Shown: piece by piece, positions 24,525 through 36,771 of the stretch
How positions within the stretch are numbered: position 1 is the first letter of the stretch
Layout: each line of letters starts with the position of its first letter
Source: Ailanthus altissimus
Taxonomy: Eukaryota > Streptophyta > Magnoliopsida > Sapindales > Simaroubaceae
Direction: 5' to 3'
Assembly (NCBI GenBank): GCA_946807835.1
Contig: OX327691.1
Location: 2,058,188 to 2,122,187, forward strand
Length of the DNA stretch: 64,000 nt
The notes under the pieces: model-generated
What the model was told of the DNA's origin: nothing
The model's input: only the letters and a program-made list of their open reading frames with translations
Database searches by the model: none
Made by a program: the position numbers and the translations under genes

Positions 24525-25147
24525 TGTTAGAAATGTAACGTTATTTTATTCCCTTAAAGCATGTAAATAATATTTTATTTGATTAATAAAAGTTTATTCA
24601 TACATATAATTGAGCATATATTGATGAACCCATATTTATAAAGTATATGATCTATGTATTAGGCATATAATGCTAATACAGAGGGTATAGATCGTAAGTT
24701 CTTTATAAATTAAATCTAATTCATAACCATTAATGAAAATGGCATTTCATTATGTAAGGTTGTAATTTTTCTGCTTCTTATTGTGGATGATTTACCTTGA
24801 TCATCGAAGTAGAGACTTCAAGCAGAAAAATTAGTATATATGTTACATTGAACGAGACTATTGTAAATTTCGATCAGGTTAACTAAATGTCATTGATCTT
24901 AATTCGCAAAAGATTTAATAAGCTTGATTGATCTTAATCTTGAGCAAATAATGAACTTACATTCATGCGTTATATCTTTTGGGTTATTACGGAGTGAGAT
25001 CTATATAAATAGTCAAAAACTCGATATCTTAGAGATATATTTTCATAGTTCGTAGGAATATATATTTGCAAGATAAAATCTAATAAATATATCCACCTAA
25101 GCTGTTTGCAATACTTGGTCATTTGAATCTGTGATCACAGTTTTTCA
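24525..25147 (+). repeat. C1 3' LTR
   Basis: Starts TGTTAGAAATGTAACG after the polypurine tract and ends GTTTTTCA. Partner of 20513-21132. Confidence 0.85.
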
Positions 25148-25944
25148 ATAAATAATTTATTAAATAATAATATTTATTTATAAATTTATTTACAAATATA
25201 GACATATTAAAAGTGATCATTGGAGCATTCAGTGACTTAAGGGCAAATAAATAATTAAAGAGGTAAGATATTTTTTCATAGCCTAACTTTAATTATAAAC
25301 ATCAATTAGATGGTCAATTAAGTAATTATTATTAGTCTAACGACCAAGCTTAATTTAATTAAAAGAAGTTTTAATTAAATGAGCTTTTACTTAATAACAT
25401 GGGTTACAAAGTACAGCCCTGACGTTTAGTGAAATAGTCTAGGGTTAACTTAGAAGAGCTAGTGTATCATGAGATGATTAGGATTGAGCCTTTTAAGTTG
25501 AAGCTAGGAAGCTCATGTGTCTTGCAGTCTCTCTATTAGCTCAAATCCTTATCAAACTCTAATTTTTTAATCCTAATCTAATTCTAATTACCTAAATAAG
25601 ATTCCTATATAAAGGGGGTATGGGGTTGTAATGAAATACAAGAATTACAATAACCATAACCAGAATTTTTTTTTTTACATATTCTTACGTGGAAAAAAAT
25701 TTGGTTATTATCATTTTCTCAGATTTAGGTATTAGTGATTTTAGAGATTAAGGAGAGATCAACGTGCTCACATATATTAAGTTTGAAAATTGATGATAGT
25801 TTAGAAGATTGTAGCCAGTCAATTTAAGATCTGTCATAGTGAGGAATTAAGGTAATCATTTATCCCTATACATATAATTATGAACAAGATCATCTGGCTT
25901 CCGCTGCATTTATTTTATTAAATAGAAAATATTTTACTACTAAC
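25148..25944 (+). repeat. LTR-like sequence with a promoter-like motif
   Basis: A clear TATA motif (ctatataaaggg, 25605-25616) is followed by an A-rich leader, a pyrimidine-rich R/U5-like zone, and cttccgctgcat near 25899-25910. It ends ctactaaca near 25944. This is the composition of a copia LTR 3' half in plus orientation. Its 5' part may have been displaced by C1. No matching copy was found in the window. Confidence 0.4.
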
Positions 25945-26091
25945 ACATACAATATTGGAATGACAAGTAAGCACCATTTTCAATAATGGCCACAAATCCT
26001 TCAACAGCGTTTGTTTTAGTTTTGTTTCTTATCATCTGTCTATTTGTTATTATCATAGAAGAATGAGGTCCCATTGGGCGTGCCAAAAAGA
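25945..26091 (-). promoter_or_regulatory. T1 leader with primer-binding region
   Basis: On the minus strand, immediately after the 5' LTR end (26092), comes tctttttggcacgcccaatg. This is the familiar tail of Tat-type LTR elements where first-strand DNA synthesis is primed. I could not name the tRNA with certainty. The minus-strand frame 26137-25940 runs over it and is probably not a gene. Confidence 0.5.
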
Positions 26092-29000
26092 TGTTCGTGA
26101 TATAAATGTCGAAGGACTTGGGTTTGTGTATGCTCAATGTCCGGATAGATGGATGCCACCCTAGATTTAAGAGAAACTGAGACTTAGGGATTCACCAAGT
26201 AAAGTAGGGTCGAACTTGGCAATCAGCAATCGAGGTTTGCACTTAGGCTAACAAGACCTATCCCGAGACCCTCTATTATAGATCCCAGTGGCTTTGTCAG
26301 GCACCTCGACGAAAGTTCCTTAGAATTTAACTAGATAAATTGAGAAATTTTGCGAGGCGAACCCCTTTTTAGTTCTTGTTATTATTAAAAATTTTTTGGC
26401 AAATACATGAAATTGATATCTTAACTTTTTTTAAAAATTGGGCAAAGTTTCCCCTGTTTTTCGGAGAATCCAATATAAAACCTGTAAAAAAATTTGTACT
26501 TCTAATTCAAACACTTCTCAATACTACCAAATAGGACCTCTAGTCCTTTCCAAACCAAATCCAACTCAACTCAACAATTTTATTATGATCATAAAACTGG
26601 AATATTGATAGAAAAGTTAAATGATCATCAAAGTATCAAAATATCTTTTTGGTTATCCAAAACATATGTACAATGCACAAATCTAGAACTACTATGTAGA
26701 AAGAAAAAGAGTGCTACAAGCACATTTACATATATAAAATGATATTTAGATTTGGCCCACTAATCAACAATTGGAGAATCAGTAGTTTGCGTACCGAGAC
26801 CTGCACCTAGAAATGAGGTTTAAAAAATATAAAACACAAAACGAGTGAGCTAAAAGAGCTCAGTGAGTGCATTTAAGATTTTAAATAAAATAACATCATG
26901 CATGGATAGTAAATTCTAAAAGACATGCATAAATCATGCTTCTAAAACTGATATAAAGCTGTAAAACGGTTTCTAACATCATATGCTGATGAACTCTTGC
27001 CGAACGGGTTTTATCTACATCTTTGAAAAACAATATCCAAAATCTATATAATATAAATAACTGCCATTCACATGTAAATGCATAAAATACTGTTGGTAGA
27101 TCGAAAACTAGTAAAGTTCTCGCTCGGTCATTTTCTTTCTAAACTGTACCAATGGTAACCCTAAAGCTCTATGCTCACACAGCGACACAACTAGCACCGC
27201 ACACATGAGTAGGTCACGGGGCACCTCAACTAGCAGCACCTATAGTGACATCTCAAGACATCATACTGGCTATGCAGCAGAATTCTACATCGCATACATA
27301 TAACGAGACAATACCCCATACACATAGAGCGACTCACATAACTCGACATCCCGACTTTTCAGAGTTAGTGACACACCCCCATGACCTACCCATGTGCACA
27401 GAATATACCAGCCAGGTCTAATACAATCACCACCACTATAATTTGAGGGTACCGATGGCCTTTGAAATTGATGCAATAATTTTAAAGCTATTTCTTAAAC
27501 CGAACATGTAAAAGCATATCTATGGATATATATCAAGATCATAAATCATGTTTATGCATTAATAACTCATAAAACATGCATTTTCATTATGCGAAAACAT
27601 AATAAACGAATGATAAAAGAAATGATAGATTTTCACTCACAACCGCTCCGAGCTCAATTTCGCTCCGAATTCCTGCTCCCGTTACTGTTCTCAATATTTT
27701 TCACTTATGCGCCATAAATGACGTTTAGAACTAATTCAAATACTAGAATCTTATCTAACTACTAAACGCCCTAATCGGTATATAAAGTCCAGATGGATAC
27801 TATTTTTCGATTTTTATTTAGGTCATTTAATCTAATCTAACTCACCATCCTGCGCCCTGAAAATTATTAAACGCCTTATAACTTGGTTGGACATAATTGC
27901 CCTTTACCTTTTCAAAATAGACAATTATGTCTCATTTTCTTCATTTTTTATTTTTTCATCAACCATATACATTCAATATACATAAGGCACCATCTATACC
28001 CAACAACTTAATCAAAACACAACTCAATCCCTAACTTCCCTAAAGTAACAGAATTCTACCCTAGGTTCCAACATAATTCTTTTCTCAATTTCTTGTTCCA
28101 ATTACATTAAAATCAAGCCAATTTCATTCTAATACCCTAATTACAACCAATTGAAGCCTCTATATTCAAATCACCCAAAACCTTAATTCTTACATTGCTA
28201 ATTTCTTCAAATTGATGACTCCTTCAAGCTTCACACTAGAATTCAACTCAATCTAAACCAAAAATACACACAAGAACATCAATTGAAGCAATCTTGAAAG
28301 TTCACTTATAAATCTCACAAAACAATGCTTTTCTTACCTCTTTTTCTTGGATTTTCACTAATGGAAGCTTCAATTGAGCTTAGAAATTGGTATGTAACCT
28401 TATTTTAGCTTGATTAAGCATGAAAAATCATGAGAAAAAAAATTGAAATTTCACTATAGCAGCACCCCTTTCACCTTAGCCGAATTTACTTTCTCTTTTG
28501 CTCTAAGTGTTGTGCTTCTAATCACTTGAAAAATCTACACACTTCTACCATATATATAGTGCTCTCCCAAAAGACTAATTTGCCCTTTAACTAACTCAAA
28601 ATTTATAAATTGCCATTAGTTGGAAACTAAGTATATAATTGGTTCCTTTGTAACTATCTAGTTAGAATAGTCCAATGAACCAACTAGAATTTTTAACTTG
28701 GCAATCCATGAGATTATTTCTAATTGATTCATTCTCTAATATATGGATTGTATTTCTCAACAGAGGCTTGTTCCATACATAACCCTTAAATGGAAATTCA
28801 TGTAGTAAATTAGAATTTCTTTTTCCAAGCCAATAGAGAAAAATTTCAAAAATATTCTAGGTTGTCTGACGCTCCGACTGCGTGTGAAAATACCAAATTA
28901 GGTCTAATATCTCTCACGCACACCATAAAAAAATTTCTAATAGAGTTAAAAATCGAGTAACCCTACGATGTCTTCATTATTCTATACTAAAATCTAGGTG

Positions 29001-29452
29001 CCAATACTACTAATAGGGATTGGACATTACATAGGCTGTTAACGAACAAGGTTTATCGCTAAACTTGGGCTGTAGTGTAGCGAGTATGTCACAGAGCTTG
29101 GGTTCTTCTCAAAAAAAGATGAATGAAGCTCTATCAAAAAGGCTGTAGAAGTTCTTCAACAAGTAAAGATGTGGAGGCCTGGGTTGAAAGGCAAAAACAA
29201 GAGAAAAAATTGAATAAAATGCTTAAGAGCTCATGTATTATGTGTATTGAATAGTTAATTATTATTACAATAAGAAGTCAACCTTATTTAAAGGCTTTAA
29301 AACCCTATACAAAACTTAATTTTACAAAGAAAGGAATTCTAATGTTACAAAAAAAAAATTTATGTACAATCTCTTAAATAGAATACAATATACAATTGGG
29401 CCCAAACTTAAAATTGAAAGCCCATTAGGCACTTTTTGGGCCGACGTCAACA
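26092..29452 (-). repeat. T1 5' LTR, interrupted by solo LTR S2
   Basis: The two LTR parts are 26092-26248 and 29037-29452. Together they align with the 3' LTR 2600-3118, which provides the uninterrupted form. A minus-strand AT-rich TATA-like region (tttaaataagg near 29286-29296) lies in the part missing from the 3' LTR. The duplication gttgg follows at 29453-29457. Confidence 0.75.
26249..29031 (-). mobile_element. S2: Tekay/Del-type solo LTR
   Basis: Flanked by the 5-bp duplication taggc (26244-26248 and 29032-29036). The plus strand starts taacaagacctatccc (TG decayed to TA) and ends ggattggacattaca. It is homologous to S1 (7945-10931). On the minus strand a strong TATA box (ctatatatatgg, about 28548-28559) is followed by a purine-rich leader, as expected for a sense LTR on this strand. 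No coding domain. The uninterrupted T1 3' LTR shows the empty site. Confidence 0.85.
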
Positions 29453-29457
29453 GTTGG

Positions 29458-31730
29458 CTTTTTACTTAAAGCTTCTTCTTGACTTCTCCTTCTTGTCTTT
29501 TATTATGTTTTCATTTTTCACCTTTTATGGCAGTCATTTATTGTATGTTTTGTGATTCTTTTACACTTGCACTATTAACATTAAGCACTAGTAATCTTTT
29601 CACACCTCTCTTGAAATTAATTGGAGAAACCCTATCTTGTGTTGAGGCTTTAAGGTTATGTTGTTGTTATAACCTGTATGGGTTTTTTTTTTCTTAGGTT
29701 TTAACCATACTCTTAATCTTGTATTCTTTGTCCGTTTTTTATTTTTTAATCTAAATAATCTTGTTAGCTGAGTTGCATAACTATTACCCTCTCTTTACTC
29801 TAGAAATAGTTTTTATAAAATTTGAAATCCATCTCTTTCCAAGTGTATGAATCTAGCTAGTAACGAGTGATATCAACTGTATGCATAACTTGTGAGAAAC
29901 TGGGAGAATTCCCTAAGTCATCAATTCTTATTGTTTGCGTGTATGCCAAGAGAGTCAATGATCACCTACGTGCTTTTAACGTTCTTATCCTGCCATTCAA
30001 TAGGAAGAATGATAGGGTATCTTATCCTTTGGAATAGAACATGTTCAGAATTTCAACTAGGTATAACAGTAATGGAACATTTTCCATATTTATTGTTATA
30101 TGGTTACAACTTATTTGATTCATTATGGCCATAACATTTGACTGAGTAAGGAATTAATTCTTTCTTCATCTGTAGTCTAGTTAGCAAAGGCTACTTCTAT
30201 CCCTCTTTTCAATGGTGTTTTGAAAAACATTGGAATAATAACTTTAGTTGTTGGTAGAGTTATTGTCTATCCGTATTCAAAGCCCTAAGTAGTTCTTTTT
30301 GTCGTTGTTATAGGGATTCTTGCATGGTATCCCTCAAGAGTAAAGATTTAAGCCAAAACCCTACTGATTTTCTCGTCTCTTTGCGTCTCTTCTTCTTGAT
30401 CTTTTAAAAATCAATTGGATAATTTTTTTGATGGGATGACTCATCTTCTTCTTCGTTGTTCACGTCTCTCAAATTTTCACATTTATTTTTTTACTTTGCC
30501 ATTATAAGATCCTCACCAAACTCCCTAATAAAGGTAAAAATCTAAGATTGCTTTGTGACAAAATACCGTGCTTGCAATGATTTCAATCTAATGTGTTACA
30601 TTGTGAAAAAAAGTCAGGTTGATCTTGTTTAATTGGTCTCAACATCTTTACCTTAATTAAGTTTAGGGATAAGGTCCATTGCACCTATGAATTTCTTTTA
30701 GAGTCCAAGGAATTTAATATTGCAAATTTGCTTTAATAGTCTTTGTCTTAAAGTCTTAAAGTCTTTCTCCTGTAAGTAGAGCTTGCCTGAACCACGTAAT
30801 ATGTGTTATTGTGATCTATTTCTAATTCTGCAATTTTGAAGTAGGGCTTGCCTGAACCACGTAATCTGTGTTCTTGTGCTCTATTTCTAATTTTGCAATT
30901 TTGATTTCTGGGTTCCATTTCTTTGATTGTTTTGTTTGCAATCTTGAGGGTTCATTTACCATTGTTTTGAGGTCCTAATTACTATAATTAGTTTCACTAT
31001 GTGTTCATTTTCAACTTTGATATTGTGGGAATTCTTTTACCTTTGTGTTACCCACTATTTTCTTTCATCCTTTTGATTATCATTTTATTTCAAATAAGAA
31101 AGTAGACCCTATTACTTGAAAAGTAAGAGAAATGGCTTTTGCGATTCAGTTTATAGGCCATATAGTTTTGAAAATTCTAGATAGGCAACCTAAAAGTGGG
31201 GTGAAATAAGTATTTAAAAATTAATGCACTAATATGAATAATTTATGCAATTATTAAAATATAAACAAATTTAATAATAAATAATTACAATAAATAATAG
31301 AATAAGGTATAGAGGGATGGAATTCGAATGTTTACATGGTTTGGCACTCCACATGACCTACGTCCATGCCTCAATCAATTCGCCTTGAGAATTTTACTAG
31401 CTTGCCTTAAACCAAGGCCAAGAATCAATACACTTGGCTTCCAAGGTATCAAGAAACCTTTACAATATATTATTTTCTAATGTGTCAATTAAACTCTTAC
31501 AATAAAATAGTAACAACTCTACTCTCAAAGTGTTTTTTCACAAGCACTTGACTTACAACAAAAGATAACCACTCTTTTTTCAAAGTATTTCTTACAAACA
31601 CTTGAATAAAATTAATACAATAATCGATAAATATAATAATTTAAACTTCTAAATAAGTAAATATGAAGATGTAGAAGAATAAAGATCCAAATTCTGATAT
31701 ATGATATTTTTCTACTTTTTGTTGAGCTTC
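29458..31730. other. Intergenic sequence between T1 and A1
   Basis: No reliable gene. Small open frames (29479-29697, 29892-30134) lack recognisable domains. A 65-bp tandem duplication lies at 30776-30905. The stretch 31310-31600 contains gtttacatggtttggcac and repeated cacttg-type segments, a composition typical of copia LTRs, so much of this is probably old retrotransposon debris. A1 inserted at its end. Confidence 0.4.
30776..30905. repeat. 65-bp tandem duplication
   Basis: gcttgcctgaaccacgtaat occurs at 30781 and again at 30846, followed both times by a similar T-rich stretch (tgtgtta/tgtgttc...ctatttctaatt). The gaaccacgtaat phrase is common in copia LTR R/U5 regions. Confidence 0.8.
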
Positions 31731-33284
31731 TGATGAGCACATAAAAATGCATATTTATTAAGAGATTCAGTCACCATTTAATGTCACTAATTTTAGCATT
31801 CTCTTGTATTTTGGCTTGAAATAAAGTGTTCTCCTTAAATTGTAGTTAATGAATGTTATTTGCACAAGTTTAGGTAAAATGGAGATAACTCTCAATGTAG
31901 AAATCGAAATGAAGAAATTCTTGAACCTAGTGTAACATGACTCAATCTTACACAAACTTGAAGAATATGAAAAAGCCAAATCCAACATGTTATGGGCCAA
32001 AAATTGAGATACATTAGAATCGGGCTACAACTTCTACCCAGCTTGACCCAACTCACGTATTTAGACCGTATCTCACAAAATATGTACTCAATTGGTATAA
32101 TTCTTAAAGCTGTAAAATACTAACTTAATTATAAACAACTCTTATGTTGATGGTAAAGTCCAAATCAGCTGTTATTATGGACCAAATTGCATTGCAATTG
32201 GTTAACATGGTTGTTGGCCTAAATGTGATGTATCTTTGAAATTTTACTCATATGTCATTGGATACTCATCCAATTTGTATGAATTTGGTGCATATGAAAA
32301 GAAGAAACAAAATTCTACAACTTTTATGTCGGCCACACAGGCTACATCAGTCATTTATATTATCAAAAATATGCTGTAAGTGGATAAACGAGTTATTGGC
32401 CTAAAATTATTGAAGATTGATGTCAGCCATGGCATATTTCCATTCATTGCCTATATAAGGAGACTCTTAAGACATTTTTAATATTAGATAATTCTCTATT
32501 CTTTTCTTCTCATTGACATGTATTGTAATTTAGGCTAGAGTTCTTGGCAAGGCTAAGAGATGAACTTTTATGTGTAATAAATCTACTTCTATGCTTTGAT
32601 TCATTGTCCAGAGCTACAAATGTTTGTAAGTTTGGTTTTGATTAAACTCTTATTTATTTTATTTTCTATAATCCAGAGGTTATAATTCTCATGTCTCATA
32701 TATGTTCAGTCATGCTTTTCTTATGTGATTCTTGTTGAATTATAATTGTTACTGGTTACATTGTTTTACATGTTAATCTTTTACTACAATATTGTCAAAT
32801 TGATATATTGTAAATCTTGGATAACATGTAAGGGCAATAAATGTTTGATATTCAAGTTGATCTTTTACTGCAATATTGTCGAAATGATATATTGTCGATC
32901 TTAGATAGCTTGTATAAATAAACATAATTGTGTTAATATTTGCAAAAGAATTTAGTCACACCAAATACATGTGTTATCAAATGTACTATATTTTACATAT
33001 CTTCCGATTGATTGTTTGGGATGTGAAACTTTTAATTGAGTTATAAACATTGAATCAAAGTGTAGAGTAGATTTATAAAGCATAATTGTGATTCTCAAAG
33101 CCTTACTTAAATCATCATAAGATATTTTTCTCAATTTATAGACAATTCTATCTCATCAATTAATTTTATCCTTTGCTACCTCTTTAATATTTTACTTCAC
33201 CAACCTATTTTGTCAAGAGCTTCCTCATGGGATCGACACCTTAATCTATACTGTGATAGCCGCGTTATATTTTGAGCATAAACA
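31731..33284 (+). repeat. A1 5' LTR
   Basis: Begins TGATGAGCACATAAAAATG and ends GAGCATAAACA. It aligns with the 3' LTR 44498-45890 with few changes except a deletion of about 160 bp in the 3' copy. A piece of the same LTR family lies inverted at 12216-12380. TATA-like tatataaggaga near 32452-32463. The minus-strand frames 31767-32000 and 32952-33134 (and 45558-45740 in the partner) are chance openings within the LTR. Confidence 0.9.
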
Positions 33285-33310
33285 AAATTTGGCGGCGTTG
33301 CCGAGGAGGC
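33285..33310 (+). promoter_or_regulatory. A1 primer-binding site (tRNA-Asp type)
   Basis: ttggcggcgttgccgagg (33289-33306) follows the LTR by a few bases. It differs at two positions from the site complementary to the 3' end of plant tRNA-Asp, the primer used by Athila-type elements. Confidence 0.75.
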
Positions 33311-33419
33311 ACACTAAGCAAAAGTCGGTTGTGTTTATAAATACTAAAGCAATAACTTTGTACATTTTCATTTCTTTGTAATATCTTAGTTTTATTTTAT
33401 TTGTTGTAATTCATTTTAT

Positions 33420-34230
33420 TGTTCATGGTTGGTTTACCACCTAATTTATTTTTTTTTCTTTAGTTAATTTGTTACATTTATATTATTTTAATGGCTGGTT
33501 TTACCGCCTAACTTAATTTATTCTTTTTTATTAATTGCACTTTATTTATTTATTATATTTTATTTATTTATTGTACTTTATTTATTAATTACACTTTATT
33601 TTCTTTTATTTATTTATTGCACTTTTTTATTGTACTTTATTTTTATTTTATTTATTATTGCACTTTACCTTTTTTTTTTAGTTAATTTATCGTATTTTTG
33701 TTTATTTTAATGGCTGGTTCTACCGCCTAACTTAGTTAATTTTATTTATTTATTGCACTTTATTTATTTATTGTACTTTATTTATTTATTGCAAGTTATT
33801 TTCTTTTTATTTATTTGTTGCACTTTTCTTTCTTTTATTTATTTATTGCACTTTTTTTTATTTATTGTACTTATTGCACTTTTTTTAGTTTATTTATTGC
33901 ACTTTATTTTTTTAGTTAATATGTTGTATTTTAATTTTATTTTAATGGCCGGTTCTACTGCCTAACTTTTTATTTATTTACTTATTGTACCTTTTTATAT
34001 TTATTGTACTTTATTATATTTTTTTCTTTTATTTGTTTATTATACTTTGCATTTTATTTTCCTTTATTTATTGCTATTTCTTCTTCTTTATTTACTTATT
34101 GTATTTTTATTTATTTATTTATTGTACTTTTTTTTCGTACTTTACATTTTATTATCCTTTGTTCATTTATTGTATTTATATTTTATAGTTGGTCTTACCA
34201 CCTAGCTCATTTCTATTTCTTGTTATGTTT
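33420..34230 (+). repeat. T-rich minisatellite in the A1 leader
   Basis: A phrase of the type taatggctggttctaccgcc recurs at about 33425, 33490, 33710, 33944 and 34187, in changed forms. It is separated by tttatttatt/gcacttta runs of some 65, 220, 234 and 243 bp. The plus-strand open frames over it (33753-34255) encode only Phe/Leu/Ile/Tyr-rich low-complexity peptides. This is the untranslated leader before gag, not a membrane protein. Confidence 0.75.
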
Positions 34231-34279
34231 TATTTTACTTCTTAATTTTTCTTGAGCATTTCCTTCATTAAAAAAAAAA

Positions 34280-35400
34280 TTGTTAGGATGTATGCATCGA
34301 TTTAGAGACAAACGAGGAAGATTTGTGAGAGAAGTAGAACTAGAATCACCCCTACAATTTGTAAGGGAAGAAAATTCACCATCTAGTTCATCTTGTAATT
34401 CTAATTCAATGAGCCAACATGAGGGAAACCCCGTTAGGACTCTAAAAGTTTACTTGCATCCTACTCGCACAGCCACACCATCATGCATTATATTTCCACC
34501 TAACACACCACATTCGAATTTTAAACCTGGAATAATACAACTTTTGCCCACTTTTCATACTCTAGATAGTGAAAATCCTTTTGTACATGTTAGGGAATTT
34601 GAAGAGGTAATTGCCACCTTCTATAGCCAACCTGAAGCCATAGACACTGCTAGGCTTAAATTTTTTTCTTTGAAAGACAAAGCAAAGAGTTGGCTATACT
34701 TTTTGAGGCCGAGGTCTATAGGAACTTGAGCAGAAATAACCCAAGCATTTTTTAATAAATACTTCCCACAACATAAAACTGATGGCCTGAAAAGACAAAT
34801 TTCTTCCTTCTCTCAAAAAGACAATAAAACCTTATATCAAGCATGGAAAAGGTTTAAAGAGTTACTAAATCTGTGCCCTCACCATAGGTATGAAAATTAG
34901 CGCTTGGTTAGTTATTTCTATAAGGGACTCACAATTAGAGAGCATCAATTTGTTGAGATGATGTGTAATGGGGAGTTCCTTCACAAAGATCATGAAGAAG
35001 CCATAGAATTCCTTAATGACTTAGCCGAAAAAGCCTATACATGGACTGGACCTAACATTACTGAAAGCACAAATAGGTCACGACCATTGGCGTTTTCCAT
35101 CTTAGGGAAAAGGATAACCTCAAAGCTCAATTAGAGGTCTTAACTAGGGAGTTAGAGACCTTGAAAACCAAAGATAGAAGGGTCACTCACACAATTGTTA
35201 AGGTTGCGTCACACGATGTCTGTTTTGTCTATAGAGGAGTGGAACACTTAGCTCAGGATTGCCCTACCTATAGTGAGATGAGAGGGATATATGAGAAACA
35301 ATGTAATGCCCTAGGGATGTACAAGAAGCCTTATTCACCCTACTCTGAAACATATAATCCTAGCTAGAGAAACCACCCAAATTTCAGTTGAAAATCTAAC
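34280..35400 (+). pseudogene. A1 gag
   Basis: The open frame 34280-34729 has an RDKRGRFVRE start and the capsid-like segment GIIQLLPTFHTLDSENPFVH...KFFSLKDKAKSWLYF, typical of Athila-type gag. A stop (tga at 34728-34730) and others follow, with continuation through NKYFPQHKT and QAWKRFKELL. It then enters 34904-35134 (FYKGLTIREHQFVEMMCNGEF). At 35217-35264 a zinc knuckle remnant reads CFVYRGVEHLAQDC, with the second Cys replaced by Tyr. The gag therefore has at least three breaks. Confidence 0.75.
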
Positions 35401-36120
35401 CAAGCAGCCAACATCCATTGGAAACAAGAACAACAAGCACCCAAGTCTTATGTTGCACCTCAATATAATGCACGACCAACTATGAGTTCTTTAGAGGATA
35501 CATTACAAACATTTATAAAGGCACAAAGTAAGACTAACTAAAAATTTAAAACAGTTCTTGTGCAGGTGATAGACGAAAACAAAGAAATCAAGAGTCAAAT
35601 CACAAAGCTGACCAGTGCTTTAACTGTATAAAAGTGAGGTAAGTTTCCATCTCAACCTCAATCCAATCCAAAAGGATAATTCATGGCATAAGCTTCTACT
35701 TCTGATGCTCAAACTCTTAAAGAAGTTAATGCCATTACTACTTGAAGTGGTAAGATTGCAAGTGAGCCTACTTCTGAAATTAACACATCTACAAGTAGTA
35801 AAGATGCCCCTATTGAAAAAGAGGCCACAATGGAAAAAGAGCCCGAAAATAAGTTTTCAATTCCAATGCCTTTTCCTCAAGCTCTTCGACCAATTGGAAA
35901 AAATTCAGAAATTCAAGGTGAGATTTTGGAATATTTAAAACAAGTTAATATTAATCTTCCCTTGTTGCATTTGATTAAGCAGATTTCAACTTATGCCAAA
36001 GTCATCAAGGATCTATGCACTATCAAAAGAAAACACCATGTCAAGAAAATTATATTTTTGGCAGAATAGGTAAGTGCAATGATTGAATAAAAGACATCAC
36101 CCAAGTATAAAGACCCATGA
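35401..36120 (+). pseudogene. A1 gag-protease linker
   Basis: This is the C-terminal spacer of the gag region. It shows SSLEDTLQTFIKAQSK (around 35480-35535), a run resembling a heptad region, and KFSIPMPFPQALRP then a YLKQVNINLPLLHLIKQ segment (35851-36069), the conserved lead into the Athila protease. Interrupted by several stops. Confidence 0.6.
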
Positions 36121-36771
36121 TGTCCCACAATCTCTTGTCAAATTGGGACACATGAGTTTGGTTAAGCTTTGTTGGACTTAGGAGCAAGTGTAAATTTAAT
36201 ACTTTATTCTATTTACTTGCAATTGGGACTTGGTGGAATTAAACCTACATCTGTAGTCCTACAATTAGCTGACTAATCAATCAAGAAACCACAGGAAATA
36301 ATAGAAGATGTTTTGTTACAAATTGATAAATTTTACTACCCTGTTAATTTTCTTGTTTTAGAAACTCATTCTGTTGTTAACATGGAGTCAAAAATCCCTC
36401 TTATTTTAGGGAGACCTTTTCTAGCCACTGTTAATGCTCTTATTAATTGCAGAAATAGTCTAATGAAATTATCTTTTAGGAATATGACTCTTGAGGTGAA
36501 CATTTTTAAGATTGACAAACAACCACAAGAAGAAGACGAGTGTTATTATTCATAGATGATAGACACACTTGTAGCGAAGAAAGCTTATAAAAACCATAGC
36601 TCTGATTCTTTAGAAAATCTCATTAATTTTAATTTTGAAGAATTATATTATCCTGATGAAATAACTGATGTGTTTAGTGTTTTTGACTCACAGAATAAAG
36701 GGATTCGATTTTGGAAACTAAGCATTAAAGAGTTGCTACAAGAGAGGGAGAAACTAAAATCATCAAACCTC
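36121..36771 (+). pseudogene. A1 aspartic protease
   Basis: Around 36175-36200 LLDLGASVNLILYSIYLQLG carries the active-site region, with D-L-G-A as usual for Athila-type proteases. The frame 36313-36555 continues with VNFLVLE...MESKIPLILGRPFLATVNALIN, where ILGRPFL is the conserved flap-distal motif. The frame 36556-36771 ends with LKSSNLETP, which in full elements is followed by RT. Here the next residues are from integrase. Confidence 0.75.

Larger units (their letters stand above)
20513..25147 (+). mobile_element. C1: decayed Ty1/copia retrotransposon
   Basis: Two LTRs (20513-21132 and 24525-25147) flank a broken polyprotein in the copia order: zinc knuckle, protease, integrase, RT, RNase H. 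The sequence ggcaagtgggagat just before the 3' LTR is a typical copia polypurine tract. The tRNA-Met primer site and most of gag are missing after the 5' LTR. No target-site duplication is visible (cctac against ataaa). Its 3' flank (25148 on) is a different LTR-like sequence into which it may have inserted. Confidence 0.8.
2600..29452 (-). mobile_element. T1: nested Tat-like Ty3/gypsy retrotransposon
   Basis: Identical 5-bp duplications gttgg flank the element at 2595-2599 and 29453-29457. The 3' LTR is 2600-3118. The 5' LTR is 26092-29452 and is interrupted by a solo LTR. Reading on the minus strand gives: 5' LTR, primer-binding region, a leader, pol remnants (RT, RNase H and integrase tail at 14130-12385), an antisense extra ORF with a PMD-like domain (plus strand, 5500-11655), a purine tract and the 3' LTR. 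Gag and most of RT are not visible; they are deleted or lie in degraded sequence. Later insertions are 3391-5422, 7945-10931, about 14136-18774, 18830-20512, 20513-25147 and 26249-29031. Placement in the Tat lineage rests on the RNase H and integrase residues and on the antisense ORF. Confidence 0.75.

Noticed and set aside
20508..25152. Target-site duplication for copia element C1
   Set aside because: The 5-mers cctac and ataaa do not match, and no shift of the LTR ends restores a match.
33753..34255. Overlapping frames encoding Phe/Leu/Ile/Tyr-rich hydrophobic peptides
   Set aside because: They lie in the T-rich minisatellite leader of A1; the apparent membrane protein is a result of base composition.
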